This document shows positions 50,472 through 59,592 of a DNA stretch of 64,000 nucleotides, in pieces; positions within the stretch are counted from its first letter, which is position 1, and every line of letters starts with the position of its first letter. A model generated the notes under the pieces. The model was not told the DNA's origin. It saw only the letters and a program-made list of their open reading frames with translations, and ran no database searches. The DNA is from Oscillospiraceae bacterium (GTDB taxonomy: Bacteria; Bacillota; Clostridia; Oscillospirales; Ruminococcaceae), in NCBI GenBank assembly GCA_021199335.1, contig JAJQIG010000056.1, forward strand, positions 1 to 64,000, written 5' to 3'. The translations under genes were made by a program, and so were the position numbers.

Positions 50472-52161
50472 AATAAAAGAAATATCATTATATAAAGGTA
50501 TAAAGAAAAAAACATATAAATTTACTGACAATACATATGTGTATGGAAATAATAGCGTAGGTAAAACTGCTTTTACAAAGGTTATTGATTTTGTTCTTGG
50601 AAGTAGTGAAGGATTATCTCATGATGGTCTTGATAACATAGACGAAGTTGAAGCCTATGTAATTAATGAGAAAACAGAATTATGGATTAAAAGAAGTACT
50701 ACAGGAGAATTTGCATATAGAAGAACTGAAAGTAGTGGTTACTGTGTAGTCAGTCATGATACTTACAAGGATACTATATGTGAAGTTATTTCTGAGAATG
50801 TTGATGTAAAGTCGATACAGGTTTATAAAAAGGTTTTTGAGGAAAATCCTTCATTTAGGTCATTTACTTTCCTGAATTTCATCGATGAAATAGGTCAAGG
50901 CGACTTGGGTTCCATTTTTACTAGAGGTAAGGATATAAGACACATTGTTCGAATAAGAAAAATAATGGATTTCTTTTTTAACTATGAGAATTCTGAGAAA
51001 ATATATGAAAAATCCGTTGAATTAGAAAAATTGGAAGTAGAGTACAAAAAATACAGTGAAAAACTGATGACATATGAACAAAGTGTAAAAGATATCGAGA
51101 GATTATTTGGAGAGCTTAATCTAAATTATTCTGGAAATATATCTGCTGATTATAATGCTTATCAATCATATAAAGAGCAATTCAACAGAGGCAGTTCAAA
51201 ACCTAAAGGTGATTTGGCTTATCTTATAAGGGTCTCTCATTCGCTTGCTGAGGAGATTAAAGTTTATGGATTTCTACGCAATCAGTCTGAGATGACTGCT
51301 ACTAGAAAGGATAGAACTGGAAAACTTCTATCCATGCTTGGGGCTATTGTGGCGGATAATCCAGAGTATGAAAATGAAGTTGCTACAATTAACGCAATGA
51401 TAAAAGAGATTGATAAAGATAAGATAATTTTGTCATTGGCTGATTATGACGAATCAATAAAGAAAATTGTTGCTGAAAAAGAGAGAATTGATAAAGAAAT
51501 TAATAAAATTCAGAATCAAGCTTCCGAGTTTGATTATGAAAGCACAATAAAAAAACTTGCATTAATTGAGAATGGATTTCTGATTATTAATTCTGGAGTT
51601 GATATGACTAAATCGCAACAACTTTGCGAGCAAATAACGAAACTAAAAAAAGAAATAAAAGAGTTAAAGAACAATTATAGTCAAAAAGATATCAATGAAT
51701 TCAACAAAAGACTAACAGAAATGTATCTTAAGAGTGATATAAAGAATGTAAAATATCTAAATGATGATAAAATGCAAGTAAATTTCTTTTTGAAATTTGA
51801 TCCGTTTAGTCAAGTTTTAGTGGCTTATCATAAAGAAGGAGATGCTGATGTTGCTTTTACTCCAGGTAGTATGGCAAGACATAACCACCTTCAGATGTTA
51901 GTTTATTTGTGTATGTTAGAGTATCTGCATAAAAAATTCAAAAATTTTATTTATATGCCGATATTGATTATGGATTCACCAGATCAAGCAATGGAACAAG
52001 AATCTTTTGAAGAAATATACCCTACCTTAATCAAGGTGGCAAACGAAATTGGCATTCAAACAATCTTTTTTTCAAAAGTAAAAATAAATGGAATTGATGG
52101 GAAAAATATGATTAATATATGCGATGGATTAAATCCTTTTCATCAGAAAACAGAAGAATAA
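50464..52161 (+). CDS. SMC/RecN-like ABC ATPase of an ABC-3C-like system
   Basis: Walker A YGNNSVGKTAFTKVID, central coiled coil, Walker B-like YMPILIMDSPDQAME. Confidence 0.82.
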   Translation: MFRIKEISLYKGIKKKTYKFTDNTYVYGNNSVGKTAFTKVIDFVLGSSEGLSHDGLDNIDEVEAYVINEKTELWIKRSTTGEFAYRRTESSGYCVVSHDTYKDTICEVISENVDVKSIQVYKKVFEENPSFRSFTFLNFIDEIGQGDLGSIFTRGKDIRHIVRIRKIMDFFFNYENSEKIYEKSVELEKLEVEYKKYSEKLMTYEQSVKDIERLFGELNLNYSGNISADYNAYQSYKEQFNRGSSKPKGDLAYLIRVSHSLAEEIKVYGFLRNQSEMTATRKDRTGKLLSMLGAIVADNPEYENEVATINAMIKEIDKDKIILSLADYDESIKKIVAEKERIDKEINKIQNQASEFDYESTIKKLALIENGFLIINSGVDMTKSQQLCEQITKLKKEIKELKNNYSQKDINEFNKRLTEMYLKSDIKNVKYLNDDKMQVNFFLKFDPFSQVLVAYHKEGDADVAFTPGSMARHNHLQMLVYLCMLEYLHKKFKNFIYMPILIMDSPDQAMEQESFEEIYPTLIKVANEIGIQTIFFSKVKINGIDGKNMINICDGLNPFHQKTEE

Positions 52162-52446
52162 GTGATATCAATATACAATTTGACTAGGTAGTAAATTGTA
52201 TAAGCTGTAAGAATAACGAATCATTTTTTCGTCTTCTTTAAAAGTATAGTTTTTGACGGTAATACTGCTGATATTATGGGTGATAAGCATTAAGCTGAAA
52301 AATATGATGAGTCGTTAACATCAATACTTGGTATAATCAAAGAAATCAGGGAACTTAAGAATACAAAATCCTTACCCTACAAGTCCGTCCAAAAGCAAAA
52401 CAACTGAACAAAGTTAAGTTTTGACCATATTTGAGGGCATTACATA

Positions 52447-52475
52447 TTGACTTTGATTTGTATGTATGTTATAAT
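52447..52475 (+). promoter_or_regulatory. Sigma-A promoter upstream of 64-aa ORF
   Basis: TTGACT-17-TATAAT. Confidence 0.65.
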
Positions 52476-52540
52476 ATATAAAATTTAATGGTTCGCATAG
52501 CGATAGTAGCATATGTATTTTTATATAGGAGGATAAAATT

Positions 52541-52735
52541 ATGGGACTATTAAATAATAAAAACTTACCATCAATTCCTTCCAAAAAACCAGATAAGGTT
52601 GAAACATGGGCAGGAAAGAAAACAGCTCGTGTTACAAAAACATATACGCAAGAGGATGGTTCAACAGTAAAAGCCACAAGAAAAATTAATTCGGATGGAT
52701 CTATTTCCGATAAAATTGAACGTAGGTACAAGTGA
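52541..52735 (+). CDS. Hypothetical 64-aa basic protein
   Basis: RBS AGGAGG, own promoter; MGLLNNKNLPSIPSKKPDKVETWAGKKTARVTKTY. Confidence 0.55.
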   Translation: MGLLNNKNLPSIPSKKPDKVETWAGKKTARVTKTYTQEDGSTVKATRKINSDGSISDKIERRYK

Positions 52736-52853
52736 TTATTTATGAACCAGATTATTAGATAACATAAAATTAGCAGTCTCTTTGGAGGCTGTTTTTTTAT
52801 GTTATGTAATAATGCGATTGAATCTATTTGAAACAGTTAAGGGCAATGTAAAC

Positions 52854-53147
52854 TTATGAGAGTCTGAATAACGAATCGTGTAAATGCCAATAATAACCTG
52901 CAAGTTCTAAAATCATAACCGCATCATTCGGATATATAAGGAATGCGTTACGAAAAATCTTTTCTGTCGAAGCGTAATCACTGCTTTCCTGAAGCTTCGA
53001 AGCTGTCTTGTATATATCATGCTGTGTCTGTTCAGTACGGATTGTATCCCTACCCAAGAGCATATCAATGCTCGTTTCAAAAATATTTTCTAATGCTGGG
53101 AGAAATGTAATATCGGAATAACATTCGGCTCTTTCTCACTTTGAAAC
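52854..53147 (-). pseudogene. Decayed XRE/TPR-type regulator fragment
   Basis: Minus-strand VSK*ERAECYSDITFLPALENIFETSIDMLLGRDTIRTEQTQHDIYKTA; TGA (53136-53138) at the usual Trp of VSKWE; 5' end missing. Confidence 0.7.
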
Positions 53148-53157
53148 GCTTTTTATA

Positions 53158-53772
53158 TTATTCCTCGTAATTTTCATAACCATCACGAATTTGTTCAATT
53201 GTACCCTTAAGCAGACAATTATCTGTATTTATATCATAATTTCTGTAATCCCATTCGGGAACGTTATCGAATCCGCTGCTTGAGTAAAAAATCCCGGAAT
53301 GACCGTCAGCGTCAGTTTTCTTAATTGCTTCAAGAAGCTCAAATGCAGGCATATCATCAACGATACTTCGCCCTGCACCGTCAAGGATTTTGGGGTAAGC
53401 ACGACCGTGTCCTTTTGGCATATCACTGATTTCAAGAAGCTCAATACTAAAGACCTGCTCACAGCCAAAATCGTAGGTCATTTCAATAGTATCGCCAATA
53501 TTCATACCAAGCTTTCCAATTTTGTAAAGTCCAAGCAGATCGTAAGGCTCATCTTCATTATAAGGCAGATCCTCGAAATCTTCCTCTGTCAGAAAAAATG
53601 ATGTGCCCTTGTATTTCATCTCAAATAAGTGATATGCCATAGTATCAAAGGTTGCCAGCACCATATATCCAAGCTCGGCAAGAGTGTAATTTGATGAAAC
53701 TGCGGCTGTCCGCCATATTTTGTTATCGCATTCAGCATAGATGATTTTAAATGTGTAGATTTGTACTGCCAT
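53158..53772 (-). CDS. Plasmid pRiA4b ORF-3-like family protein
   Basis: YTFKIIYAECDNKIWRTAAVSSNYTLAELGYMVLATFD; YDFGCEQVFSIELLEI; YPKILDGAGRSIVDD. Confidence 0.87.
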   Translation of the reverse strand: MAVQIYTFKIIYAECDNKIWRTAAVSSNYTLAELGYMVLATFDTMAYHLFEMKYKGTSFFLTEEDFEDLPYNEDEPYDLLGLYKIGKLGMNIGDTIEMTYDFGCEQVFSIELLEISDMPKGHGRAYPKILDGAGRSIVDDMPAFELLEAIKKTDADGHSGIFYSSSGFDNVPEWDYRNYDINTDNCLLKGTIEQIRDGYENYEE

Positions 53773-53782
53773 AAATTTTACC

Positions 53783-54421
53783 TCATTTCAATGCTTGTTT
53801 TTGCTTCTTTATCTCCATAATATCCCATAAGCTATCCACCGCATAATCCGCCTTCTGATACTCATTAATGGGCTGCTGATATATACTGAACCCCTGCCTA
53901 ACCCAAATAGTTTTCATTCCAAGCTTTTTGGCAGGCTCAATATCATTATCAATCCTATCACCTATCATAACAGCATTTTCAGGCAGACAGTCTGCACGTT
54001 TCAAAGCTCGCAAGAAAATCTCGCTGTCAGGCTTGGCAACTCCTTCTTCGGCAGAAGCTATTACAAGCTTTATGTATTTCATAAGTCCCCAGTTTTCAAG
54101 GCGATTTTCCGTGCCAAGTGACTGATTAGCTATTACACCAATGCTGTATCCCTTTACACAAAGAGCATTTAGGACAGCTTCTGCTTCTTCATAAGGCTTT
54201 TCAAATTCATGATGCCACGGAGTTTTTGTAAGTCCGAAGAATTTTAGGGCTTCAATATCACCCTTAAGGTTTTGCTTTGCAAAAAATATACGTTTTTCAT
54301 TAAATTCCTCAAAAGTAATATCAGTTCCTGCAATAGCATCTCTTATTCGATGATTATAGCATTCTGTTTCATCGATAAGGGTTGAGCCGACATCAAAAAA
54401 TATCCATTTAATTCTGTTCAT
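53783..54421 (-). CDS. HAD-family hydrolase
   Basis: FFDVGSTLIDETE, VIANQSLG, MIGDRIDNDIEPAKKLGMKTIWV. Confidence 0.92.
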   Translation of the reverse strand: MNRIKWIFFDVGSTLIDETECYNHRIRDAIAGTDITFEEFNEKRIFFAKQNLKGDIEALKFFGLTKTPWHHEFEKPYEEAEAVLNALCVKGYSIGVIANQSLGTENRLENWGLMKYIKLVIASAEEGVAKPDSEIFLRALKRADCLPENAVMIGDRIDNDIEPAKKLGMKTIWVRQGFSIYQQPINEYQKADYAVDSLWDIMEIKKQKQALK

Positions 54422-54454
54422 TGTAAATGTCCCCCGAAATATTTTTATAGTAAA

Positions 54455-55060
54455 TCACATAATATCAAGATAATGCTTAATATCACCAACAAATTGATTT
54501 CCACATCTGGCAAGCTCGCCGAGAACTCTGTCTGTTCCATATTCGGTTTTATGCCAATTCTCCTTGGTAATGTTGTAGCAATGGACAGGACAAACCTTTA
54601 TGTCAACATTTGGGAAAGCCATCTGATATAACATCAGACAGCGGCGGGCGTGAAAGGCTTTACAGACAATTATAGCTGTTTTTATCTCGATCCCTTTTTT
54701 GTCAACAGCTTCACGGGAGAAAAAAGCGTTATCACGGGTATGCCCCGATTTGTTTTCTTCAATAATTGCTGTTATCGGAACACCGTTTTTTACCAAAACA
54801 TCTGTAAAGAATTCACAGTCGGAATGATAATCTCCGTCATAAATGTCTGCTTTGGAACGGACACCATGCCACTTGTCAGCTTTAACGCTTATCCCACCTG
54901 ACGGAACAAGCCATTCAGCCATACCTTTAAGATACAATTCTGCGGCATATTCGGGCTGTTCGGAATGCGATCCACCCGGAAGAAATATAGCATCAACCTT
55001 CTGCGGTTCATCGGACACAAATATATAATCTGATATATCGGTAATGATTCTGTTTGTCAT
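54455..55060 (-). CDS. YdcF-like (DUF218) protein
   Basis: VDAIFLPGGSHSEQPEYAAELYLKG..IEENKSGHTRDNAFFSREAV..KAFHARRCLML. Confidence 0.87.
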   Translation of the reverse strand: MTNRIITDISDYIFVSDEPQKVDAIFLPGGSHSEQPEYAAELYLKGMAEWLVPSGGISVKADKWHGVRSKADIYDGDYHSDCEFFTDVLVKNGVPITAIIEENKSGHTRDNAFFSREAVDKKGIEIKTAIIVCKAFHARRCLMLYQMAFPNVDIKVCPVHCYNITKENWHKTEYGTDRVLGELARCGNQFVGDIKHYLDIM

Positions 55061-55226
55061 AAGTGGCCTCCATTAATTGTGCAACGCAGCGCTGCACAAT
55101 TATTTGATCCTTTTATTTTAGAAATTAAGCAAATCTATCGTTTCTGTGTTCTTGGTTAAATTATAACACTTTTCAGCGTATAAATCAATGCTTTTTAGTG
55201 CAATATTTCCTCAAATATGCTTTACA

Positions 55227-55262
55227 TTGACAAATCCCTAAAAAAATATTATCATAAACTTA
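55227..55262 (+). promoter_or_regulatory. Promoter of first sigma-factor gene (shared module copy 1)
   Basis: TTGACA-17-TATCAT; CCTAAAAAAATATTATCATAAACTTA. Confidence 0.65.
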
Positions 55263-55325
55263 CCAACCATTTTGAAAAACTCCCCACTATATTATCAAGA
55301 ACGTTCTTAAAGCGAGGGAAAAGCA

Positions 55326-56924
55326 ATGAAAAAGCAGGATGCGGACAAGCTCATATCTTCCTACATAAAAAAGCTGTTCCGTTTTGCAATGTCAAGGCTG
55401 TCGAAGATCGACGAAGCGGAGGAGCTTGCGGCGGAGGTAACCTTTCAGGTTTACACTTCATTGTTGAAACAGGACAATATTGAAAACCTTGACGGCTATA
55501 TCTACCGCATTGCGAAAAATGTCTATGCAAACTATATCGGCGGCAGAAAGCAGATCACCGCCGTTGACGGGCTTGAGTATGTCCCCGACAGCAGAGATTT
55601 CACGCAGGAGATAATAGAAAGCGAAAGCTATGGTATTCTGCGGCGTGAGATAACCTATCTTTCAAAGCTGCAGCGTGAGATAATCGTCCTGCATTATTTC
55701 CACGACAAAAGAGTCAAGGAAATTGCAACGCTTCTTTCCCTTAACGAAAATACGGTAAAATGGCATTTAGCCTGCTCACGAAAGGAGTTAATCTTAGGTA
55801 TGGAAAAGACAAGAACTACGGGAACTCTCGGCACAGAGCCGATACGTTTATGTAATATGGGGCATTGCGGTTGTTCGGGATCAAAAGGTGATACCGCAGA
55901 CTTTCTCGCAAAGGTCATCACACAGAATATCGCTTATGCGGCATATCATCAGCCGAGAACTATCAACGAAATTGCCGAGGAGCTTGGTATCAATCCTATA
56001 TTCGTTGAGGACGAGGTATCCGTTCTAGAAGAAAACGGATATATGGACAAGTTAAAAAATGGAAGATACCGCACCAATATACGAATATATGAGCCAAACG
56101 AAACTCGGCACAGGATCTACAGAGAGATCGAACCGAAGTACACTAAACTTTTTGCCGAAAAATTCTTCGCACCGATTCTTGAAACAATAACCGAAATACC
56201 CGAATGGCTTCACATTCCCGACAATGACATAAACCTTATGAAATGGTGTCTTGTGTGCTTTATGTCCCATAAGCTTATAGCGGCAAATGGCTGCGACTAT
56301 TCAAAATATTACATAAAGCGTCCCGATGGCGGCGATTATATTGCTTTTGCTGTCCTTGACGTAAAGCCCGATTGGGACACAAGCGAAGCCGATCCGGATA
56401 TTTATTGGAGCTGCGGAGATATGGGGCGGAACAACTTTTCAAACGGAATATGGTGGAAGAGCTGGCAGTTTGACTGCTGCTGGACCGGGAGAACAGGCGG
56501 CTGGAGGGATAATCTTAACGAGGATTTTGACAAGATATGTTTTTGGTTGAAAAATCAACTTCCCGAAACCACAGCCAATGCCGAAAGCTACGCCCGCCTG
56601 CTTGAAAAGGGTTATCTTATAAAAAACAGCGACGGGTACAAGTGCAATCTTATTCTTTGTGACAGTGAAAGAAAGTGGCTTGAATATATTCCCGAAGCCA
56701 CAGAAGAAATAAAGGACTTGTCCTGCCAATATGCCGCCGAGGTAGAGAAAGCGGAGCTTATCGGTCAGCCCGAGCATATGCACGAACTGATAAAGTGTCA
56801 GAGCAAAAACGCCGCCGGATACCTTCACACGAGAGTGATGAAAGCCTTGCTTGATATGGGCGTGCTGAAAATGCCGACCAAGGAGCAGGCAAAGGGGCTT
56901 TGCACTATTATGTTTATGGGGTGA
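55326..56924 (+). CDS. ECF-type sigma-70 factor with large C-terminal domain
   Basis: Sigma r2/r4 (AEELAAEVTFQVYTSL; LQREIIVLHYFHDKRVKEIATLLSLNENTVKWHLACSRKEL), Cys-containing linker, wHTH-like segment, ~300-aa tail. Confidence 0.87.
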   Translation: MKKQDADKLISSYIKKLFRFAMSRLSKIDEAEELAAEVTFQVYTSLLKQDNIENLDGYIYRIAKNVYANYIGGRKQITAVDGLEYVPDSRDFTQEIIESESYGILRREITYLSKLQREIIVLHYFHDKRVKEIATLLSLNENTVKWHLACSRKELILGMEKTRTTGTLGTEPIRLCNMGHCGCSGSKGDTADFLAKVITQNIAYAAYHQPRTINEIAEELGINPIFVEDEVSVLEENGYMDKLKNGRYRTNIRIYEPNETRHRIYREIEPKYTKLFAEKFFAPILETITEIPEWLHIPDNDINLMKWCLVCFMSHKLIAANGCDYSKYYIKRPDGGDYIAFAVLDVKPDWDTSEADPDIYWSCGDMGRNNFSNGIWWKSWQFDCCWTGRTGGWRDNLNEDFDKICFWLKNQLPETTANAESYARLLEKGYLIKNSDGYKCNLILCDSERKWLEYIPEATEEIKDLSCQYAAEVEKAELIGQPEHMHELIKCQSKNAAGYLHTRVMKALLDMGVLKMPTKEQAKGLCTIMFMG

Positions 56925-56947
56925 ATCTATCAATAAAAAACGCCGGA

Positions 56948-56982
56948 AGCGCACAGCGGAGAAATCTGCTGTGCGCTTTCTT
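56948..56982 (+). terminator. Hairpin after first sigma gene
   Basis: AAGCGCACAGC-loop-GCTGTGCGCTTTC. Confidence 0.55.
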
Positions 56983-57016
56983 GACATAATCCTCAAAAAA
57001 TATTATCATAAACTTA
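56981..57016 (+). promoter_or_regulatory. Promoter of second sigma-factor gene (shared module copy 2)
   Basis: TTGACA-17-TATCAT; CCTCAAAAAATATTATCATAAACTTA. Confidence 0.65.
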
Positions 57017-57073
57017 TCGAATCAAATCAAAAATCTGCGACTTATAAGTGAAAGCTTTCAAAAGAGGTGTACT

Positions 57074-58681
57074 ATGCACATAAACGACATCGAAAACATA
57101 ATGAATTATCTGTTTTCTGCCGCACTGAAAAAATGCGGTAACTTTGAGGACGCAGAGGATCTGACAAGCGAAACGCTGCTTGCCGCTTTGAAGTATCCCA
57201 AGGAGATAAAGGATATGAAAAAGTGGCTGTCGGCGGTGCTAAACCACAAGTATTACGATATGCTCAGGCGGAAATATAAGCTCCCGACGGTAAGCATCAA
57301 CCTTGTTCCCGAGGATATGTTTCCCTGTGAAGAAGAGAATGCCGATATGCCAAGTGCCGAAGAAATACGCCGGGAGGTGGCATATCTTTCGGGAAAGTAT
57401 CGTGAGGTTATTGTCCGTCACTATCTTAACGGTGAAAAAGTGCAGAGCATTGCCGATAAGCTGGATATCCCCAAAGGTACGGTGCTGTCAAGGCTGTCCG
57501 CAGGCAGAGAGCAGATACGGAAAGGATTTGATTCTATGGAACGTTACGAAAAGCAAAGCTATCAGCCCGAACGGCTTGATATTACCTGCAACGGATGTAT
57601 GGGACTGAACGGCGAGCCTTTTTCGCTGGCTGACGATGATATGATGAAGCAGAATATTCTTATCGCTGCTTACGAAAAGCCTGTTACATGCGTTGAGATC
57701 GCACTTGCTCTCGGTATCCCTACGGCGTATATTGAAAATGCGGTCAATGACCTTGTAAGCTCCGAGCTTATGCAGAAAAAGGGCGATAAGGTCTTTACGG
57801 ATTTTATGATAATCACTCCCGAACAGGTTTTAAAAGGTCTTGATGTTCAGATTGAATTTTCTAAAAGGCATTATAATACTATCTGGGAGCTGTTCAGCGA
57901 TTTTCTTGCAGAGATAAGGGAGAGCACCAAAGATATATGCCTTAGAGAAAGTGAACAGCGCAAGCTGGAATACTTCTTCGTTCTGCATCTGTTCTCAACC
58001 GGAATTTATCAGGCGGTACAGCGCATAGTACCGTCAAAGGAGGAATTTCCTCTCCGCCCGGACGGTGGAAAATGGATAGCATTCGGAAACCAATATCCTC
58101 TTGACTTTGATTTTGAAAATTACAGATTTTCAAAATATTGTTATGGCGGAGAAAGACGCTCATACGAGGAAAATTTTTTCGGCTCCAAGTCCGTTGACCT
58201 GCATATTTATGACGCACAGCCAGACCTTAACAAATATCAGCACGGCGAAAAAATGCTGGACGATGAAATATTTATGAAAATGCTGTATGTCATTTACAAG
58301 GGCATACCCTTCAATTACACGGGCATTGACCCTATGTATCTGAGTCGTATTCCACATCTTGTTGAATGTCGGCTACTCCGCATAGAAGATGATAAGCCTC
58401 GGGTTGATATTCCCGTAATTCCAAAGCAGAAATATGACGAGCTGGACAAGCTGCGCATCAAGAAAATCTATGAATTTGCGGATATGTTCGAGCCTCTTCT
58501 TCGTGAAATAATGCCCAAGCTGAAATTTGATGTGCCAAAGCACCTTGAAGGTCGTGTGGCGGAATTCAGAAAGTACAAATGCTATGCTTTTCCCATGGCG
58601 GTCATCAAAGAAGCAATGGAAAAGGGCGATTTCTACTCCGAAAACTGTACGCCGCCTATGGTTATGGTGATTGAAGAATAG
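57074..58681 (+). CDS. ECF-type sigma-70 factor with large C-terminal domain (paralogue)
   Basis: EDAEDLTSETLLAALKYP; GKYREVIVRHYLNGEKVQSIADKLDIPKGTVLSRLSAGREQIRKG; CNGC linker; similar tail. Confidence 0.88.
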   Translation: MHINDIENIMNYLFSAALKKCGNFEDAEDLTSETLLAALKYPKEIKDMKKWLSAVLNHKYYDMLRRKYKLPTVSINLVPEDMFPCEEENADMPSAEEIRREVAYLSGKYREVIVRHYLNGEKVQSIADKLDIPKGTVLSRLSAGREQIRKGFDSMERYEKQSYQPERLDITCNGCMGLNGEPFSLADDDMMKQNILIAAYEKPVTCVEIALALGIPTAYIENAVNDLVSSELMQKKGDKVFTDFMIITPEQVLKGLDVQIEFSKRHYNTIWELFSDFLAEIRESTKDICLRESEQRKLEYFFVLHLFSTGIYQAVQRIVPSKEEFPLRPDGGKWIAFGNQYPLDFDFENYRFSKYCYGGERRSYEENFFGSKSVDLHIYDAQPDLNKYQHGEKMLDDEIFMKMLYVIYKGIPFNYTGIDPMYLSRIPHLVECRLLRIEDDKPRVDIPVIPKQKYDELDKLRIKKIYEFADMFEPLLREIMPKLKFDVPKHLEGRVAEFRKYKCYAFPMAVIKEAMEKGDFYSENCTPPMVMVIEE

Positions 58682-58683
58682 CA

Positions 58684-58722
58684 TTAGCGCACGGTGGAAG
58701 TTTTGCCGTGCGCTTTGTATTT
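58684..58722 (+). terminator. Rho-independent terminator
   Basis: AGCGCACGG-loop-CCGTGCGCTTTGTATTTT. Confidence 0.65.
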
Positions 58723-58776
58723 TACGCTGTATGATAAAAACATCGCATAGGGGAAAACCATATAAAAACCCAGATA

Positions 58777-59592
58777 TCAAACCTTTTCTGCAATCAGTAC
58801 GTCCATACAATGCTTATGAGGAATACCACTGCTGTTGCAGTCAAAGATCCACTCCTCGTTTTTATGGAACAGCCAATCGTGGTAATACATAAACAGCTCA
58901 CCCGACTTCCAGCTATCCACAACAAATTCGCCTTTTTCCGTATCGGGCGGAAGAAGGATAAACGGCTTCTCTACAAAAACATTTATAACATTGATACCAT
59001 TCGTAGCCGTATGGGCTTTAAGATTATTGACCATATTTTCTCGTAATTCAAGAGGAATATAATGAAAAACACCACTTGAAAAGATGATGTCATAGTCAGC
59101 TTTAAGTCTGAAATCTCTCACATCTGCCTTGAAAAAGTCAACCTTTACACCGTAAGTATCGGCAAGCTCCCTTGCCTTTGACAGTCCCTGTTCAGAAGCG
59201 TCAAACGCTGCAACATCATAACCGTTTCTTGCAAGAAAAACAGCGTCCTTGCCTTCTCCGCAGCCAATATCAAGCACCTTATACGGCTTAACAGGCGGCT
59301 TCATTCGCATTATCTCATAACACAGATCGTTAGGCTTTAAGCCCCAATAATACCCTTCATTGCCGTACCGTTTGTCATAATCGGTGACGGATTGCGATGG
59401 ATACCCCAACAGCGAATCAATAGATATTTTCAGAACAGCAGCGATCTGCGGCAGAAGCTCAATATCGGGACAGGAAGTACCGTTTTCCCATTTGGAGATT
59501 GCCTGAAAAGAAACGTGCAGCTTTTCGGCTAACGCCTGCTGTGTCAATCCAAGCGCTTTTCGCTTTTCGGATATTACTTTGCCAATATTCAT
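58777..59592 (-). CDS. XRE HTH fused to SAM-dependent methyltransferase
   Basis: ISEKRKALGLTQQALAEKLHVSFQAISKWENGTSCPDIELLPQ then VLDIGCGEGKDAVFLARNGYDVAAFDASEQGLSKAREL. Confidence 0.9.
   Translation of the reverse strand: MNIGKVISEKRKALGLTQQALAEKLHVSFQAISKWENGTSCPDIELLPQIAAVLKISIDSLLGYPSQSVTDYDKRYGNEGYYWGLKPNDLCYEIMRMKPPVKPYKVLDIGCGEGKDAVFLARNGYDVAAFDASEQGLSKARELADTYGVKVDFFKADVRDFRLKADYDIIFSSGVFHYIPLELRENMVNNLKAHTATNGINVINVFVEKPFILLPPDTEKGEFVVDSWKSGELFMYYHDWLFHKNEEWIFDCNSSGIPHKHCMDVLIAEKV

Noticed and set aside
1267-53147. TGA recoding (Trp or Sec) in this genome
   Set aside because: Two in-frame TGA codons occur in otherwise decayed or interrupted genes, but intact genes (e.g. uvrC, the HAD gene at 7938) use TGA as a normal stop; no SECIS-like evidence.
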